Assembly: GCF_008274785.1 (NCBI RefSeq)
Contig: NZ_VTPU01000024.1
Span: forward strand, 1-45,905
Direction: 5' to 3'
DNA from: Halomonas eurihalina
GTDB taxonomy: Bacteria > Pseudomonadota > Gammaproteobacteria > Pseudomonadales > Halomonadaceae
DNA length: 45,905 nucleotides
A program made the position numbers and the translations under genes. The notes beneath the pieces are model-generated. The model saw only the letters and a list, made by a program, of their open reading frames with translations. It was not told the DNA's origin and searched no databases. This document shows positions 15,039 through 23,995 of the stretch, in pieces. Each line of letters begins with the position of its first letter. Positions within the stretch are counted from its first letter, which is position 1.

Positions 15039-16661
15039 CTAGCGCAGCTCGAGCAACATCGTTTCCGGCTCCTCCAGAAAGCCCTTCCAGACATTGCAGA
15101 ACCGCGCGATGGTGCCACCATCGATCAGCCGGTGATCGCCAGCCCAGGTGGCGGTCATGATGGCCCGCGACACCACCTCGCCCTGATCGTCGAAGCGCGG
15201 CAGCCACTGGGTCTTGCCGATGGCGACGATGGCCACCTCTGGGGCATTGATGATCGGCGCGGCATAGGTGCCGCCCAGGGCACCGATGTTGGAGATGCTG
15301 ATGGTGCCATCGCGCAGGTCCGCCTGAGACACACGGCCGTCTCTGGCATCGGCGGTCAGTCGCTGGACCTCGCCGGCGATCTCCAGCAACGAAAGCTGCC
15401 CGACGTTCTTGACGTTGGGCACCATCAGGCCCGCCTTGCCATCCACCGCCATGCCGATATTGCAATGTGGCAGGTAGTGAATCTCCTCGGCCTCGGCCTC
15501 GGCGTCGAGCCGACTGTTGAGAATCGGGAAGGCCTCGACCGCCAACGCCAGGGCCTTCATGAAGAAGGGCATCAGCGTCAGGCGCATCTCGCTGGCCTCG
15601 GCACGCGGCTTGAGCCGCTCGCGCAGGGCCAATAGCTCGGTGACGTCGATCTCCTCGCCATACTGGAAGTGCGGAATGGCCGAGGCGGATTCCACCATCC
15701 GTTTGGCCATGGCGGCACGCACGCCGCGTAACGGCTCGATCCGCGCCTCGGCCGTCTGGGTTCCAACGGTACTCAGCGACGCACCGGCAGAAGTGGCCGC
15801 CGTCTCGCCGCCGACAGCGCCTCCCGCCTCCAGGTAGGCCAGCACGTCGCCCTTGAGCACTCGGCCATCCTTGCCGGAACCGGGCACCTGCTCCAGGCGC
15901 AGGTCGTTCTCGCGCAGCAGGCGACGCACGGCAGGACTGGCCGGTATCCGACCATAGGCGCCCTGCCCCTGACCGTGACCGCCCTCGCTTCGACGCTCGC
16001 TCGGGGACGGCGCTTCGGCGCGGGGCGACTCGGCGGAATGCTTCGCCTGGGACGAACGGCTCTCCTGTTCGGGTTCCCGCGAGGACTCCGTGTCATCGAC
16101 ATCGGGAATGTAGGCGAACAGCGGTGCGTGCACCCGAGCCGTTTCGCCCTTGGCCACATGCAGGCGACTCACCCGCCCCGATGCCGGCGCGGTGATCTCG
16201 ACCATGGCCTTGTCGGTCATCACGTCGACCACCGGCTGGTCCTCGGCGATGGTATCGCCTTCCTTTATGCGCCACTCGACGATTTCGCATTCGACGATGC
16301 CCTCGCCGATATCCGGCAGAATGAACTCCCGGGCCGGCCCTTCGGATGGCGGCTCGCTGGCGGGTTCCTCGCGGCTCACTGGGGCTTCTGCCACGCCATG
16401 GTCGCTTTCCTCGCTGTCGGCCTCACCCTCGGGCTGGTAGGCGAACAAGGGTTCATGCACCCGGGCGGTCTCGCCCTTGGCCACATGCAGCCGGGTCACC
16501 CGACCTGATGCCGGCGCGGTGATCTCGACCAGCGCCTTGTCGGTCATCACCTCGACCACCGGCTGGTCCTCGGCAATCTCATCGCCTTCCTGGACACGCC
16601 ACTCGACGACTTCACACTCCACGATACCTTCGCCGATATCGGGCAGCTTGAACTCGGTCAT
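15039..16661 (-). CDS. bkdB: Branched-chain 2-oxoacid dehydrogenase E2 (lipoamide acyltransferase), two lipoyl domains
   Basis: This 540-aa E2 transfers acyl groups from the E1-bound thiamine adduct to coenzyme A. It has two near-identical lipoyl domains (about 4-76 and 113-185) with lipoyl lysines K42 and K151 in MTDKALVEI/MTDKAMVEI. Then come a flexible acidic/Ser linker, a peripheral-subunit-binding domain (about 239-278, RIPASPAVRRLLREND) and the acetyltransferase core ending in GDHRLIDGG (H510, D514). The E1alpha and E1beta partners lie upstream. BCKDH E2 proteins usually have a single lipoyl domain; two suggests an internal duplication. A pyruvate or acetoin role cannot be excluded, but the E1alpha sequence favours branched-chain substrates. 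Start is 16 bases after the E1beta stop. Confidence 0.88.
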   Translation of the reverse strand: MTEFKLPDIGEGIVECEVVEWRVQEGDEIAEDQPVVEVMTDKALVEITAPASGRVTRLHVAKGETARVHEPLFAYQPEGEADSEESDHGVAEAPVSREEPASEPPSEGPAREFILPDIGEGIVECEIVEWRIKEGDTIAEDQPVVDVMTDKAMVEITAPASGRVSRLHVAKGETARVHAPLFAYIPDVDDTESSREPEQESRSSQAKHSAESPRAEAPSPSERRSEGGHGQGQGAYGRIPASPAVRRLLRENDLRLEQVPGSGKDGRVLKGDVLAYLEAGGAVGGETAATSAGASLSTVGTQTAEARIEPLRGVRAAMAKRMVESASAIPHFQYGEEIDVTELLALRERLKPRAEASEMRLTLMPFFMKALALAVEAFPILNSRLDAEAEAEEIHYLPHCNIGMAVDGKAGLMVPNVKNVGQLSLLEIAGEVQRLTADARDGRVSQADLRDGTISISNIGALGGTYAAPIINAPEVAIVAIGKTQWLPRFDDQGEVVSRAIMTATWAGDHRLIDGGTIARFCNVWKGFLEEPETMLLELR

Positions 16662-16677
16662 GATATTTCTCCCGTCC

Positions 16678-17655
16678 TTAATAGTTCACGCTGGCGCGTA
16701 TGGCTTCGTGGATCTTGAGATGATCGGGCAGATATTCCTTCTCCAGTGTCAGCGGGAAGGGAGTATCCAGGCCGGTCACGCGCATGACGGGCGATTCCAG
16801 GTACAGGAAGCAACGCTCCTGGATGGCGGCGGCGATCTCGCCGGCGAAGCCACCTGTGAGCGGCGCCTCGTGGGTCACCACCAGGCGACCGGTCTTGAGC
16901 ACCGAGTCGGCCACGGTGTCCTCGTCCCAGGGCAGGATAGTACGCAGGTCGATCACCTCGCAGGAGATGCCGTCCTTCTCGGCAAGCTCCACGGCGCGCT
17001 CGATGACTTCCATCTGGGCGCCCCAGCCCACCAGGGTGACATCGCTGCCCTCCTTGGTGACCTCCGCCTCGCCGAGTGGCAATTGGTAGTCCTCCTCGGG
17101 CACCTCGCCGGTCGAAGCGCGGTAGAGTCGCTTGGGTTCGAAGAACAGCACGGGGTCCGGATCGCGGATCGACGCCAGCAGCAGGCCCTTGGCCTCGTAA
17201 GGGTTGCGCGGGATGACGACTTTCAGCCCCGGCGTATGCGCGAAGTAGGCCTCCGGCGACTGGGAGTGATAATGGCCACCCGAGATGCCGCCACCATAGG
17301 GCGCGCGAAGGGTCAGGCCGCCAACGTTGAACAGATCGCCCGAGCGATAGCGGAACTTGGCGGTCTCGTTGACGATCTGGTCGAAGGCCGGAAAGATGTA
17401 GTCGGCGAACTGGATCTCCGCCACCGGCACCGAGCCCTGGGAGGCCAGGCCATTGGCGAAGCCGACGATGCCCTGCTCAACGATCGGAGTATTGAAGCAG
17501 CGGGCGTGCCCGTATTTCTCCTGGAGATGGCTGGTGGCGCGAAAGACGCCGCCGAAGCTGCCCACGTCCTCGCCGAAGCACAGCACGCGCTCGTCCTCGG
17601 CCATGGCGGTATCCAGGGCATTGTTGATGGCCTGCAGCATGTTCATGTTCGGCAT
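16678..17655 (-). CDS. bkdA2: 2-oxoacid dehydrogenase E1 beta subunit
   Basis: This 325-aa E1 beta chain reads [28 protein letters not shown] at its start, then [15 protein letters not shown] and [17 protein letters not shown]. These match the beta subunit of branched-chain 2-oxoacid dehydrogenase, which pairs with E1 alpha to decarboxylate 2-oxoisovalerate, 2-oxoisocaproate and 2-oxo-3-methylvalerate. The cation-binding and transketolase C-terminal parts follow ([31 protein letters not shown]). The ATG at 17655 follows GGAGGGG and lies one base past the E1 alpha stop. The open frame extends ten codons upstream, which I rejected. A dedicated E3 (lpd) is not in the window. Confidence 0.92.
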   Translation of the reverse strand: MPNMNMLQAINNALDTAMAEDERVLCFGEDVGSFGGVFRATSHLQEKYGHARCFNTPIVEQGIVGFANGLASQGSVPVAEIQFADYIFPAFDQIVNETAKFRYRSGDLFNVGGLTLRAPYGGGISGGHYHSQSPEAYFAHTPGLKVVIPRNPYEAKGLLLASIRDPDPVLFFEPKRLYRASTGEVPEEDYQLPLGEAEVTKEGSDVTLVGWGAQMEVIERAVELAEKDGISCEVIDLRTILPWDEDTVADSVLKTGRLVVTHEAPLTGGFAGEIAAAIQERCFLYLESPVMRVTGLDTPFPLTLEKEYLPDHLKIHEAIRASVNY

Positions 17656-17656
17656 T

Positions 17657-18880
17657 TCAGGCCCCTCCCTGATCGGTCGATGCATCGGCGCGACCCTTCA
17701 CATCCAGGTCCAGCGAACTCGCCCCCTTGGGGTAGGCATCGGGATAACGACGGATGTGCGCCTCCAGGGCATCAAGCTGGCGTTGCAATGCCGGGGTGAC
17801 ATCGGCGTAGACATCGGTCACCAGGGTTCCCAGGGCGGGCGGCGGACGCTTCTCGGCACGCTTCATGGTCTCCAGCACCTCGCGACGCAGCTCCTCCTGG
17901 AGCGCTTGTTCCTCGTCATCGCTCCACCAGTCGCACTCGGCCAGCCAGCGCTTCATGCGCAGGATCGGATCCTTCTCGCGCCAGGCCTCTTCTTCCTTCC
18001 TGGAGCGATAGCCGGACGGGTCGTCAGACGACGAATGCGCCGCCAGGCGATAGGTCATGGCCTCGATCAGCACCGGCTTGTTGTGTTCCACCGCGATGCG
18101 ACGCGCCTCCTCGGTAGCCCGGTAGACCGCCAGGATGTCGTTGCCGTCGATGCGGATCACGTGCATGCGATAGCCCAGTGCCCGAGGCGCCACGCCGTCG
18201 GCAGCGAACTGCTCGATGCTCGGCGTGGAAATCGCATAACCGTTGTTGCGGCAGAAGAAGATCACCGGGGCTTCGTGTACCGCCGCCATGTTCAGGGCCG
18301 CGTGGAAATCACCCTCGGAGGCGGCACCCTCGCCGAAGAACACCAGGGTGCACAGGCCTTCTCCGGCCAGCTTCTGGCCATAGGCGTAACCGGTGGCCTG
18401 GGGAATCTGGGTGCCAAGTGGCGACGAGATGGTCATGTAATGTAGCTTGCGGGACCCATAGTGGACCGGCATCTGACGACCCTTGCCATAGTCGAGCTCA
18501 TTGCCGAACAGCTGGTTCATGAACTCGTCGAAGCTGAAGCCCCGATAGACCAATGCCCCCTGCTCGCGGTACTGGGCCATGATCATGTCGGCGTCGTCGA
18601 GCGCCGCGGTGGCGCCGACCACGGCCGCTTCCTCGCCGGTACACTGCATGTAGAAGCTGAGTCGCCCCTGGCGCTGCGCCGCCATCATGCGTTCGTCCAT
18701 CACTCGGGTGGCGAGCATTGCCTGGTAGATGCGGCGCGCCTTGTCCCGCTCGAGCTCCGGTGCTTCGGCACCCTCGACGAGCCGACCGTCCTGGGACAGG
18801 ACACGATAGGTGGGGATGCTGTACTCGTCCCCGGCCAGGAAGGCCAGTGAGGACGTCTCTCGCGTTGTTGTCATCGTCAT
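17657..18880 (-). CDS. bkdA1: Branched-chain 2-oxoacid dehydrogenase E1 alpha subunit
   Basis: This 407-aa thiamine-diphosphate subunit begins the three-gene unit. The TPP motif runs from [17 protein letters not shown] to FFCRNN (about 183-213). BCKDH-type features are [49 protein letters not shown], and the phosphorylation-loop-like [17 protein letters not shown]. Length matches Pseudomonas BkdA1 (about 410 aa). The enzyme opens the committed step in Val, Leu and Ile catabolism. The ATG at 18880 is preceded by AAGGATC. Upstream lie a REP-like palindrome and a LiuR-like operator, suggesting control by branched-chain amino-acid metabolites; that control is inferred. Confidence 0.92.
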   Translation of the reverse strand: MTMTTTRETSSLAFLAGDEYSIPTYRVLSQDGRLVEGAEAPELERDKARRIYQAMLATRVMDERMMAAQRQGRLSFYMQCTGEEAAVVGATAALDDADMIMAQYREQGALVYRGFSFDEFMNQLFGNELDYGKGRQMPVHYGSRKLHYMTISSPLGTQIPQATGYAYGQKLAGEGLCTLVFFGEGAASEGDFHAALNMAAVHEAPVIFFCRNNGYAISTPSIEQFAADGVAPRALGYRMHVIRIDGNDILAVYRATEEARRIAVEHNKPVLIEAMTYRLAAHSSSDDPSGYRSRKEEEAWREKDPILRMKRWLAECDWWSDDEEQALQEELRREVLETMKRAEKRPPPALGTLVTDVYADVTPALQRQLDALEAHIRRYPDAYPKGASSLDLDVKGRADASTDQGGA

Positions 18881-18920
18881 GATCCTTACCCCTTTTGAGG
18901 GCAGTGTTGTCTCTCCGGAA

Positions 18921-18970
18921 GCACTGATTTATTGCTGCGCTCGTTATGCCGGTGCGGCATAAATCAGTGC
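18921..18970. repeat. REP-like palindromic element
   Basis: Outer arms GCACTGATTTAT (18921-18932) and ATAAATCAGTGC (18959-18970) are perfect 12-bp complements. An inner pair, TTATGCCG (18944-18951) and CGGCATAA (18955-18962), forms a competing 8-bp hairpin with a 3-base loop. The left half recurs at 877-894 (17 of 18 bases). It lies between the bkd start and the LiuR-like site, within the probable leader of the bkd mRNA. It looks like an interspersed repeat of this genome. Confidence 0.75.
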
Positions 18971-19023
18971 CTCCCTACTTCTACAGCACCAGGGGATTGC
19001 CCCGGGCCGATCAACGCAACGAA

Positions 19024-19039
19024 TTGACGTTAACGTAAA
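19024..19039 (-). promoter_or_regulatory. LiuR-like operator upstream of bkd genes
   Basis: TTgACGTTAACGTaAA is a 16-bp near-perfect palindrome with a perfect 10-bp centre ACGTTAACGT. It resembles the MerR-family LiuR sites that control branched-chain amino-acid degradation in proteobacteria (motif from memory). It lies about 145 bp upstream of E1 alpha and about 170 bp beyond the yehW start-distal end, so bkd is the likely target. Confidence 0.5.
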
Positions 19040-19092
19040 CTGCGACACAAGAATAGTCCCTCATAGCGACAGCATAGCGCATGCGTGTCGGT

Positions 19093-19851
19093 TCAGGATG
19101 AGGCGACCGGCTGCAAGCGGGCAAACAGGCTGTCGACGCACAGTGCCAGCAGGCCGATCAGCAGCGCCCCCTGCAGGACATAGGCGGTGTTGCCATTGAC
19201 GATGCCGGAGATGATCGGGTCACCCAGGTTGCTCGCCCCTACCGTGGCACCGATGGCGGCCGTGGCGATGTTGATGGTCACCGAGGTACGAATGCCGGCC
19301 AGGATCACCGGCGCCGCCAGTGGCAGCTCCACTTGGCGAAGCCGCTGGCCGCCGGTCATGCCCATGCCGCGAGCCGCCTCGGCCACGCCGGGATCGATGC
19401 CCTCGAGCCCGGCCAGGGTATTGCGCACGATGGGCAACAGCCCGTAGAGCAACAGCGCCACGATGATCGGCAGCGTACCAAAGCCCAACACCGGCACGGC
19501 GAGCGCCAGCACGGCAACCGGCGGGAAGGTCTGGCCGATGGAAGCCAACTGGCCGACCAACGGCAGGAAATCGCGCCCGCCGGGGCGTGTCACGGCGACC
19601 GCCGCGCCCACCCCCAGCAGGATCGCCAGCAAGGCGGCCACTCCCACCACCAGCAGATGGCGCCCCAGCAGGACGAGGAAATCGGCCCGCTCATAGATCA
19701 CTGCCTGGCTGTCGGGCTCGACGAGACGAAACAGCCCCTCGAGCTCCTCCATGCCCAGGCAGGCAAACAGCAACAGCACCAACCACACCAGCGGGGCGAG
19801 CCAGCCAAGCCGGTGCGAGAGCCGTGCACTATTCATGATCCCGACACTCAT
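19093..19851 (-). CDS. yehW: Osmoprotectant ABC importer permease, YehW-like
   Basis: This 252-aa inner-membrane permease has about six hydrophobic segments, the first at about residues 17-33. The permease loop reads GIDPGVAEAARGMGMTGGQRLRQVELPLAAPVILAGIRTS (about 150-190) and docks on the ATPase. Sequence and order (Z-Y-X-W on the transcript) match the OsmU/YehZYXW system for glycine betaine-like solutes. The ATG at 19851 overlaps the ATPase stop as ATGA, so it is the last gene of the operon and translationally coupled. In other bacteria this system is low-affinity and stress-induced; the actual substrate here is unproven. Confidence 0.87.
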   Translation of the reverse strand: MSVGIMNSARLSHRLGWLAPLVWLVLLLFACLGMEELEGLFRLVEPDSQAVIYERADFLVLLGRHLLVVGVAALLAILLGVGAAVAVTRPGGRDFLPLVGQLASIGQTFPPVAVLALAVPVLGFGTLPIIVALLLYGLLPIVRNTLAGLEGIDPGVAEAARGMGMTGGQRLRQVELPLAAPVILAGIRTSVTINIATAAIGATVGASNLGDPIISGIVNGNTAYVLQGALLIGLLALCVDSLFARLQPVASS

Positions 19852-20804
19852 GGTCCTGGGCTCTCATGGCCACGAGCCCCGACCAGCCGACGCAGGGAGA
19901 GCTCGCCGATGGGGATATCATCGTCATCGACCACGGCAAGGCGCTCGACATGGCGCCACAGCATGATCGACAGCGCCTCGCGCAGGGTGGCGTGCTGAGC
20001 GACGCGCTCCTTGGCCACCAGGCGCGGGCCGAGTGGCGTCATCCGCTCGCTGACGGGCAACAGCGCAGCTTCCTTGAGGCCGCGGTCCTCGCCGCCGAGC
20101 AGGGATTCGACGAATTCGTCGGCGGGCTCGCGCAGCAGTTCGATCGGATGGCCCTGCTGGACGATGCGCCCCTGATGCATGACCACCAGTCGGTCCGCCA
20201 GCCGCAGCGCCTCGTCCATGTCATGGGTGACGAAGACGATCGTCTTGTGCAATCGGGCCTGCAGGCGGGCCAGCTCATCCTGCAGCGACTCGCGGGTAAT
20301 CGGATCCAGAGCACCGAAGGGCTCGTCCATCAGCAGGATCTCGGGATCGGCGGCCAGCGCCCGCGCGACACCAACGCGCTGGGCCTGCCCGCCGGAAAGC
20401 TGGCTCGGATACTTGCCGGCAAATTCCCCCATGGAAAGATCGAGCAATGCCATCAGCTCCTCGACCCGCTCGCGCACCCGACTCGCCGGCCATTTCAATA
20501 GCCGCGGCACCAGGCCGATGTTGCGCTCGACGGTCCAGTGCGGAAACAAGCCGGTACTCTGGATGGCATAGCCGATGCGTCGGCGCAGCACTTCCTCACG
20601 AAACTCCCGTACCGGCTGTCCGTCCAGGTGAATTTCGCCGTCGCTGTGCTCGATGAGCCGATTGATCATGCGCAGGGTCGTGGACTTGCCACAGCCGGAG
20701 GTGCCGACCAGCACGCATAGCTCACCCTTGCCCACGCTCAGTGAGACATCGTCCACCGCCACGACATCGCCGAAGCGCTTGGTCACGTGGATCAGTTCGA
20801 TCAT
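19848..20804 (-). CDS. yehX: Osmoprotectant ABC importer ATP-binding protein, YehX-like
   Basis: This 318-aa ATPase has Walker A GTSGCGKST (34-42), signature LSGGQAQRVGVARALA and Walker B ILLMDEPFGALD, followed by VTHDMDEALRLADR. After about residue 250 comes a regulatory tail with a CBS-like segment (VAQHATLREALSIMLWRHVERLAVVDDDD), as in OpuCA/ProV-type ATPases, where CBS domains sense ionic strength or cyclic dinucleotides. Only one clear CBS repeat is visible. The ATG at 20804 overlaps the upstream permease stop as ATGA. A much longer open frame continues upstream in the same frame but lies within the permease gene and is rejected. Confidence 0.9.
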   Translation of the reverse strand: MIELIHVTKRFGDVVAVDDVSLSVGKGELCVLVGTSGCGKSTTLRMINRLIEHSDGEIHLDGQPVREFREEVLRRRIGYAIQSTGLFPHWTVERNIGLVPRLLKWPASRVRERVEELMALLDLSMGEFAGKYPSQLSGGQAQRVGVARALAADPEILLMDEPFGALDPITRESLQDELARLQARLHKTIVFVTHDMDEALRLADRLVVMHQGRIVQQGHPIELLREPADEFVESLLGGEDRGLKEAALLPVSERMTPLGPRLVAKERVAQHATLREALSIMLWRHVERLAVVDDDDIPIGELSLRRLVGARGHESPGP

Positions 20805-21967
20805 GTCGCCCCTCCCGGGCGCAGCAGGTCGGTCAGAGCACCCAGCAGCGCATCCGCCACCAGCGCCATGACGAGAATCGGCAAGGCGCCGAGCAGCACC
20901 AGATCCATGGCGGCCTGCCCCAGCCCCTGGAAGATGAAAGTACCCAGGCCACCGGCACCGATCAGGGCCGCCACCGCCGTCAGGCCGATGGCCTGCACGG
21001 TGGTGATGCGAATGCCCTCCAGGATGACCGGCAACGCCAGCGGCAGGCGAACCTGGCGGAACACCTGGCCACGACTCATGCCCATGCCCCGCGCGGCGTC
21101 GATGACATCGGGGTCGACTCCATCCAGCGCCACATAGGTATTGCGCACCATGGGCAGCAGGCTGTAGCCGACCAGCGCCAGCAGCGCCGGCGCCCAGCCG
21201 ATGCCGCTGACCCCGAGCGCAGCGAGCCACTCGAAGCGACCAGACAGCCAGGCCAGTGGAGCCAGCAGCAGACCGAACAGGGCCAGACTGGGAATCGTCT
21301 GCAGGAAATTGAGAATCGCAAAGCCCATCCGCTGCGCCCGTGGCCAGTGCCGCATCGCCATGGCTAGGCCGATGCCCAGCATCAGGCTGAGGGAGACGGC
21401 CACGCCGACCAGCATCAGGTGTTCCCCGATGGCCGACACAAAGGCCGCGCTGCGCCCTTGATACTCCTGTCGCAGCGCCAGGGGCTCGAGCCCTAGCGCG
21501 AGGCAGGCAGCGAGGCTCGCCAGGGGAACGAGCAGCAATGCCCAGCCCAGCACGCGGGACAATGCCAACCGGGTCCGCAGCTCGATGAGTGCCAGCAGCA
21601 ACAGGAACAGCGCCACCCAAACACCTCCGCCAATTCCCATGCGCGCCTGAGGCATGTCCGGATCGACCGTGAGTGCAGCCGCGACGACCAGCCATACCGG
21701 CAATGCCGAGAGCATCAGCACCACCAGCCCCGTCGCCCAGCGCAGGCGGACCGGCGTCGGCCGCCAGGCCAACCCCAGGACGATGAGTATGGGAGCGATA
21801 CTCGCCGCCACGCCGCCCCACCCGGCGACACCCAGCACATCGACACCCTGACCGGGCACGATGCGATTGGGCGACACGCTCACCGTATCGAGCCCCAGCC
21901 AAACGACCAGGGTGGCAAGCAGCAGACTGACGAGAGCGCTATTCGGGCGTATGGCTTCCCTGCGCAC
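20801..21967 (-). CDS. yehY: Osmoprotectant ABC importer permease, YehY-like (long)
   Basis: This 388-aa permease carries an extra N-terminal membrane region (about residues 10-175, some five hydrophobic stretches) ahead of the standard permease domain. That is the mark of YehY, about 385 aa in Escherichia coli. The domain loop VDPDVIDAARGMGMSRGQVFRQVRLPLALPVILEGIRITT lies near residues 292-332 and mirrors that of YehW. It joins YehW in a heterodimeric channel driven by YehX. It starts eight bases after the binding-protein stop. Confidence 0.9.
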   Translation of the reverse strand: MRREAIRPNSALVSLLLATLVVWLGLDTVSVSPNRIVPGQGVDVLGVAGWGGVAASIAPILIVLGLAWRPTPVRLRWATGLVVLMLSALPVWLVVAAALTVDPDMPQARMGIGGGVWVALFLLLLALIELRTRLALSRVLGWALLLVPLASLAACLALGLEPLALRQEYQGRSAAFVSAIGEHLMLVGVAVSLSLMLGIGLAMAMRHWPRAQRMGFAILNFLQTIPSLALFGLLLAPLAWLSGRFEWLAALGVSGIGWAPALLALVGYSLLPMVRNTYVALDGVDPDVIDAARGMGMSRGQVFRQVRLPLALPVILEGIRITTVQAIGLTAVAALIGAGGLGTFIFQGLGQAAMDLVLLGALPILVMALVADALLGALTDLLRPGGAT

Positions 21968-21975
21968 ACCTGGCC

Positions 21976-22908
21976 TCAGTTATCCGAGTCGTCGTGGAGG
22001 CTGTCGAGAAAGTCGGACGCCACCTGAGCCGGATCGAGCCCCTTGACCGCCACGTCGCCATTGAGCCGCTGCAGGGTATCGCGATCCAGCGCCTCGAAGA
22101 CCGGAGCCAGCAGGGTCTCGATCTCGGGGTGCGCTTCCAGCACGCTCTCGCGCACTACCGGCGCCGGCTGGTAGACCGGCTGCACGCCGAGGGTGTCGTC
22201 CATCACCACCAGGTCCAGGGCCTTGAGGCCACCGTCGGTGCCATAGGTCATGGCGGCATTGACGCCGCTGGTCTGCTGGGCAGCGGCCCGCATGGTCGCG
22301 GCGGTGTTGCCGCCGGAAAGCACCAGCAACTGGTCCTCGGAGAGATCAAAGCCATAGGCCTCCTGGAATGCCGGCAACGCCTGGAGCGACTCGACAAACT
22401 CGGCGCTGGCCGCCAGCTTGAAGTCGCCGCCTCCGTCGAGGTAATCCGCCAGGTCCTCGAGGCTGGCGAGATCATGCTCGCGGGCCACCTCGCCCCGCAC
22501 ACTGATCGCCCAGGTGTTGTTGGCCTCCGCCGGGGTCAGCCAGACCAGGCCGTTGCGTTCGCGGTCTTCGGCCTTGACCATCTGATAAGCGCGCTCGGCA
22601 TCCTTCCATACAGGGCGATGGGTCATGTCAAAGAAGAAGGCGCCATTGCCGGTGTATTCCGGGTAGAGGTCGATCTCCCCCGCCGTGAGCGCCTCACGCA
22701 CGATGCTGGTGGTGCCGAGTTGCAGGCGATTCTCTACCTCGATGCCGCCATTCTCCAGGCGCTGCAGGATCAGTTGTCCGAGCACCGAACCCTCGGTATC
22801 GATCTTGGAAGCCACCACCACCGGCGAATCATCGGCCTGGGCCACGGAGAAGGCCATCATGGTGCCGGCCGCGGCGGCGGCGAGACGCGTCAGTACAGGG
22901 TTCATCAT
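21976..22908 (-). CDS. yehZ: Osmoprotectant substrate-binding protein, YehZ/OsmF-like
   Basis: This 310-aa periplasmic protein has a signal peptide of about 26 residues with cleavage likely after VAQA. The mature part begins DDSPVVVASKIDTEGSVLGQLILQRLENGG and has the OpuAC-type features GTTSIVREALTAGEIDLYPEYTGNG, typical of quaternary-amine binders. WLTPAEANNTWAISV and SGGNTAATMRAAAQQTSGVNAAMTYGTDGG support YehZ. Two adjacent ATGs (22908, 22905) follow AGGTG; a GTG at 22914 is the outer limit. It is the first gene of the operon. A promoter lies at 22940-22969. Confidence 0.9.
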   Translation of the reverse strand: MMNPVLTRLAAAAAGTMMAFSVAQADDSPVVVASKIDTEGSVLGQLILQRLENGGIEVENRLQLGTTSIVREALTAGEIDLYPEYTGNGAFFFDMTHRPVWKDAERAYQMVKAEDRERNGLVWLTPAEANNTWAISVRGEVAREHDLASLEDLADYLDGGGDFKLAASAEFVESLQALPAFQEAYGFDLSEDQLLVLSGGNTAATMRAAAQQTSGVNAAMTYGTDGGLKALDLVVMDDTLGVQPVYQPAPVVRESVLEAHPEIETLLAPVFEALDRDTLQRLNGDVAVKGLDPAQVASDFLDSLHDDSDN

Positions 22909-22939
22909 TAGCACCTGTTTGCTGGGTATGTATCCTGAG

Positions 22940-22969
22940 AGTATAAGGCCCGACTCAACAAACTGTCAG
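22940..22969 (-). promoter_or_regulatory. Sigma-70-like promoter of the yehZYXW operon
   Basis: On the minus strand CTGACA (22964-22969) and TATACT (22940-22945) are separated by 18 bp; each matches consensus at five of six bases. It lies 32 bp before the yehZ start. The 22909-22999 gap also separates the divergent DUF1853 gene. Confidence 0.55.
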
Positions 22970-22999
22970 AACGGCATCTCAACGCCGCAGCGAGGGCGC

Positions 23000-23956
23000 A
23001 TGCCACCTCACGATACCGACTTTCTGGAACGCTGGCAGCACCCGCAGGTCAGGGATCTCGCCTGGCTGCTGCTGGCTCCGGACTTGCTGGCCCTGGCCTG
23101 GCCGGGACGCCCGACGCGGTGCGCCCTGGGCCTCGGCGGAATCGAGGCGCTACGCGGCTATCTCGATACCCAGGAAGCCCACCCCGGTGCCCTCGAGGCC
23201 AAGACGGGCGCGCCCGGCGCAACACGCCTTGGCCACTACCACGAACGCCTGTGGCAGCACCTGCTGGAGACCGCACCGAACACGCGACTATTGGCACACA
23301 ATCTGCCGATCGTGCGCGAGCGCCTCACCCTGGGCGAACTCGACCTGCTCTATCGCAATAACGGCGAGCGCCCCCCCGTACATCTCGAGGTGGCCATCAA
23401 GTTCTATCTGGGGCTGCCGGAGGGGCCTGGCGATGCTCGCGACCAGGCCCGCTGGGTCGGCCCCGGCGGCCTCGACAGCCTGGCCATCAAGCGTACTCAT
23501 CTCGAGCGCCATCAGTTGCCCATGGCGGATATCACCGAGGCACAGCGCGCCATGTCGCAACGGCTCGGCGAGGCCTTCGGCGGGCGGCTGCAACAGCGCC
23601 TGGCGATGCCCGGCGTGCTCTTCTACCCCTATCGGCACCGAATGCCGGCGCCCCGCCAGGCGCATCCCGCGCATCGCCGCGGACAATGGCTGGATTGGCA
23701 GGACTGGCCAGCCTTCGCTGCCACGCTGCCGCCGCACACTCGCGGAACCTATCTAGGCAAGCCCCACTGGCTGGCTCCGCCTCGCCAGGAAGCCCTGATG
23801 CCACTCACGGCGCTTTCGGCATGGCTCGAGGCGCATTTCAGTAGCGGCGGTGCACCGCGACAGCTCGCCCTGCACGACCCTACCCGCGGCTGGCGACGCG
23901 TCTTCGTGGTCGATGACGCCTGGCCGCGTCAGATCCCCTTGCCGCCAACGGGCTGA
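23000..23956 (+). CDS. DUF1853 family protein
   Basis: This 318-aa protein of unknown function matches the DUF1853 family, seen in many gammaproteobacteria. Notable stretches are FLERWQHPQVRDLAWLLLAPDLL at the N terminus, RLGHYHERLWQHLLETAPN, ELDLLYRNNGERPPVHLEVAIKFYLG (about 114-139), and YLGKPHWLAPP. The segment with GELDLL and HLEVAIKFYL resembles a PD-(D/E)xK nuclease-like core (acidic, then E-x-K), so a nuclease-fold origin is possible; that is my inference. The ATG at 23000 follows GAGGG. A longer frame begins at 22685 but overlaps yehZ and was rejected. Confidence 0.8.
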   Translation: MPPHDTDFLERWQHPQVRDLAWLLLAPDLLALAWPGRPTRCALGLGGIEALRGYLDTQEAHPGALEAKTGAPGATRLGHYHERLWQHLLETAPNTRLLAHNLPIVRERLTLGELDLLYRNNGERPPVHLEVAIKFYLGLPEGPGDARDQARWVGPGGLDSLAIKRTHLERHQLPMADITEAQRAMSQRLGEAFGGRLQQRLAMPGVLFYPYRHRMPAPRQAHPAHRRGQWLDWQDWPAFAATLPPHTRGTYLGKPHWLAPPRQEALMPLTALSAWLEAHFSSGGAPRQLALHDPTRGWRRVFVVDDAWPRQIPLPPTG

Positions 23957-23995
23957 GCCGTCCAGTCGAAGTGATGAACGAGATGGGAGCGGGCA

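Noticed and set aside
19848..21902. 684-codon minus-strand frame that would fuse extra sequence to the YehX ATPase
   Set aside because: Residues before MIELIHVTKRFGD are a shadow of the YehY permease; the ATGA junction at 20801-20804 gives the true start.
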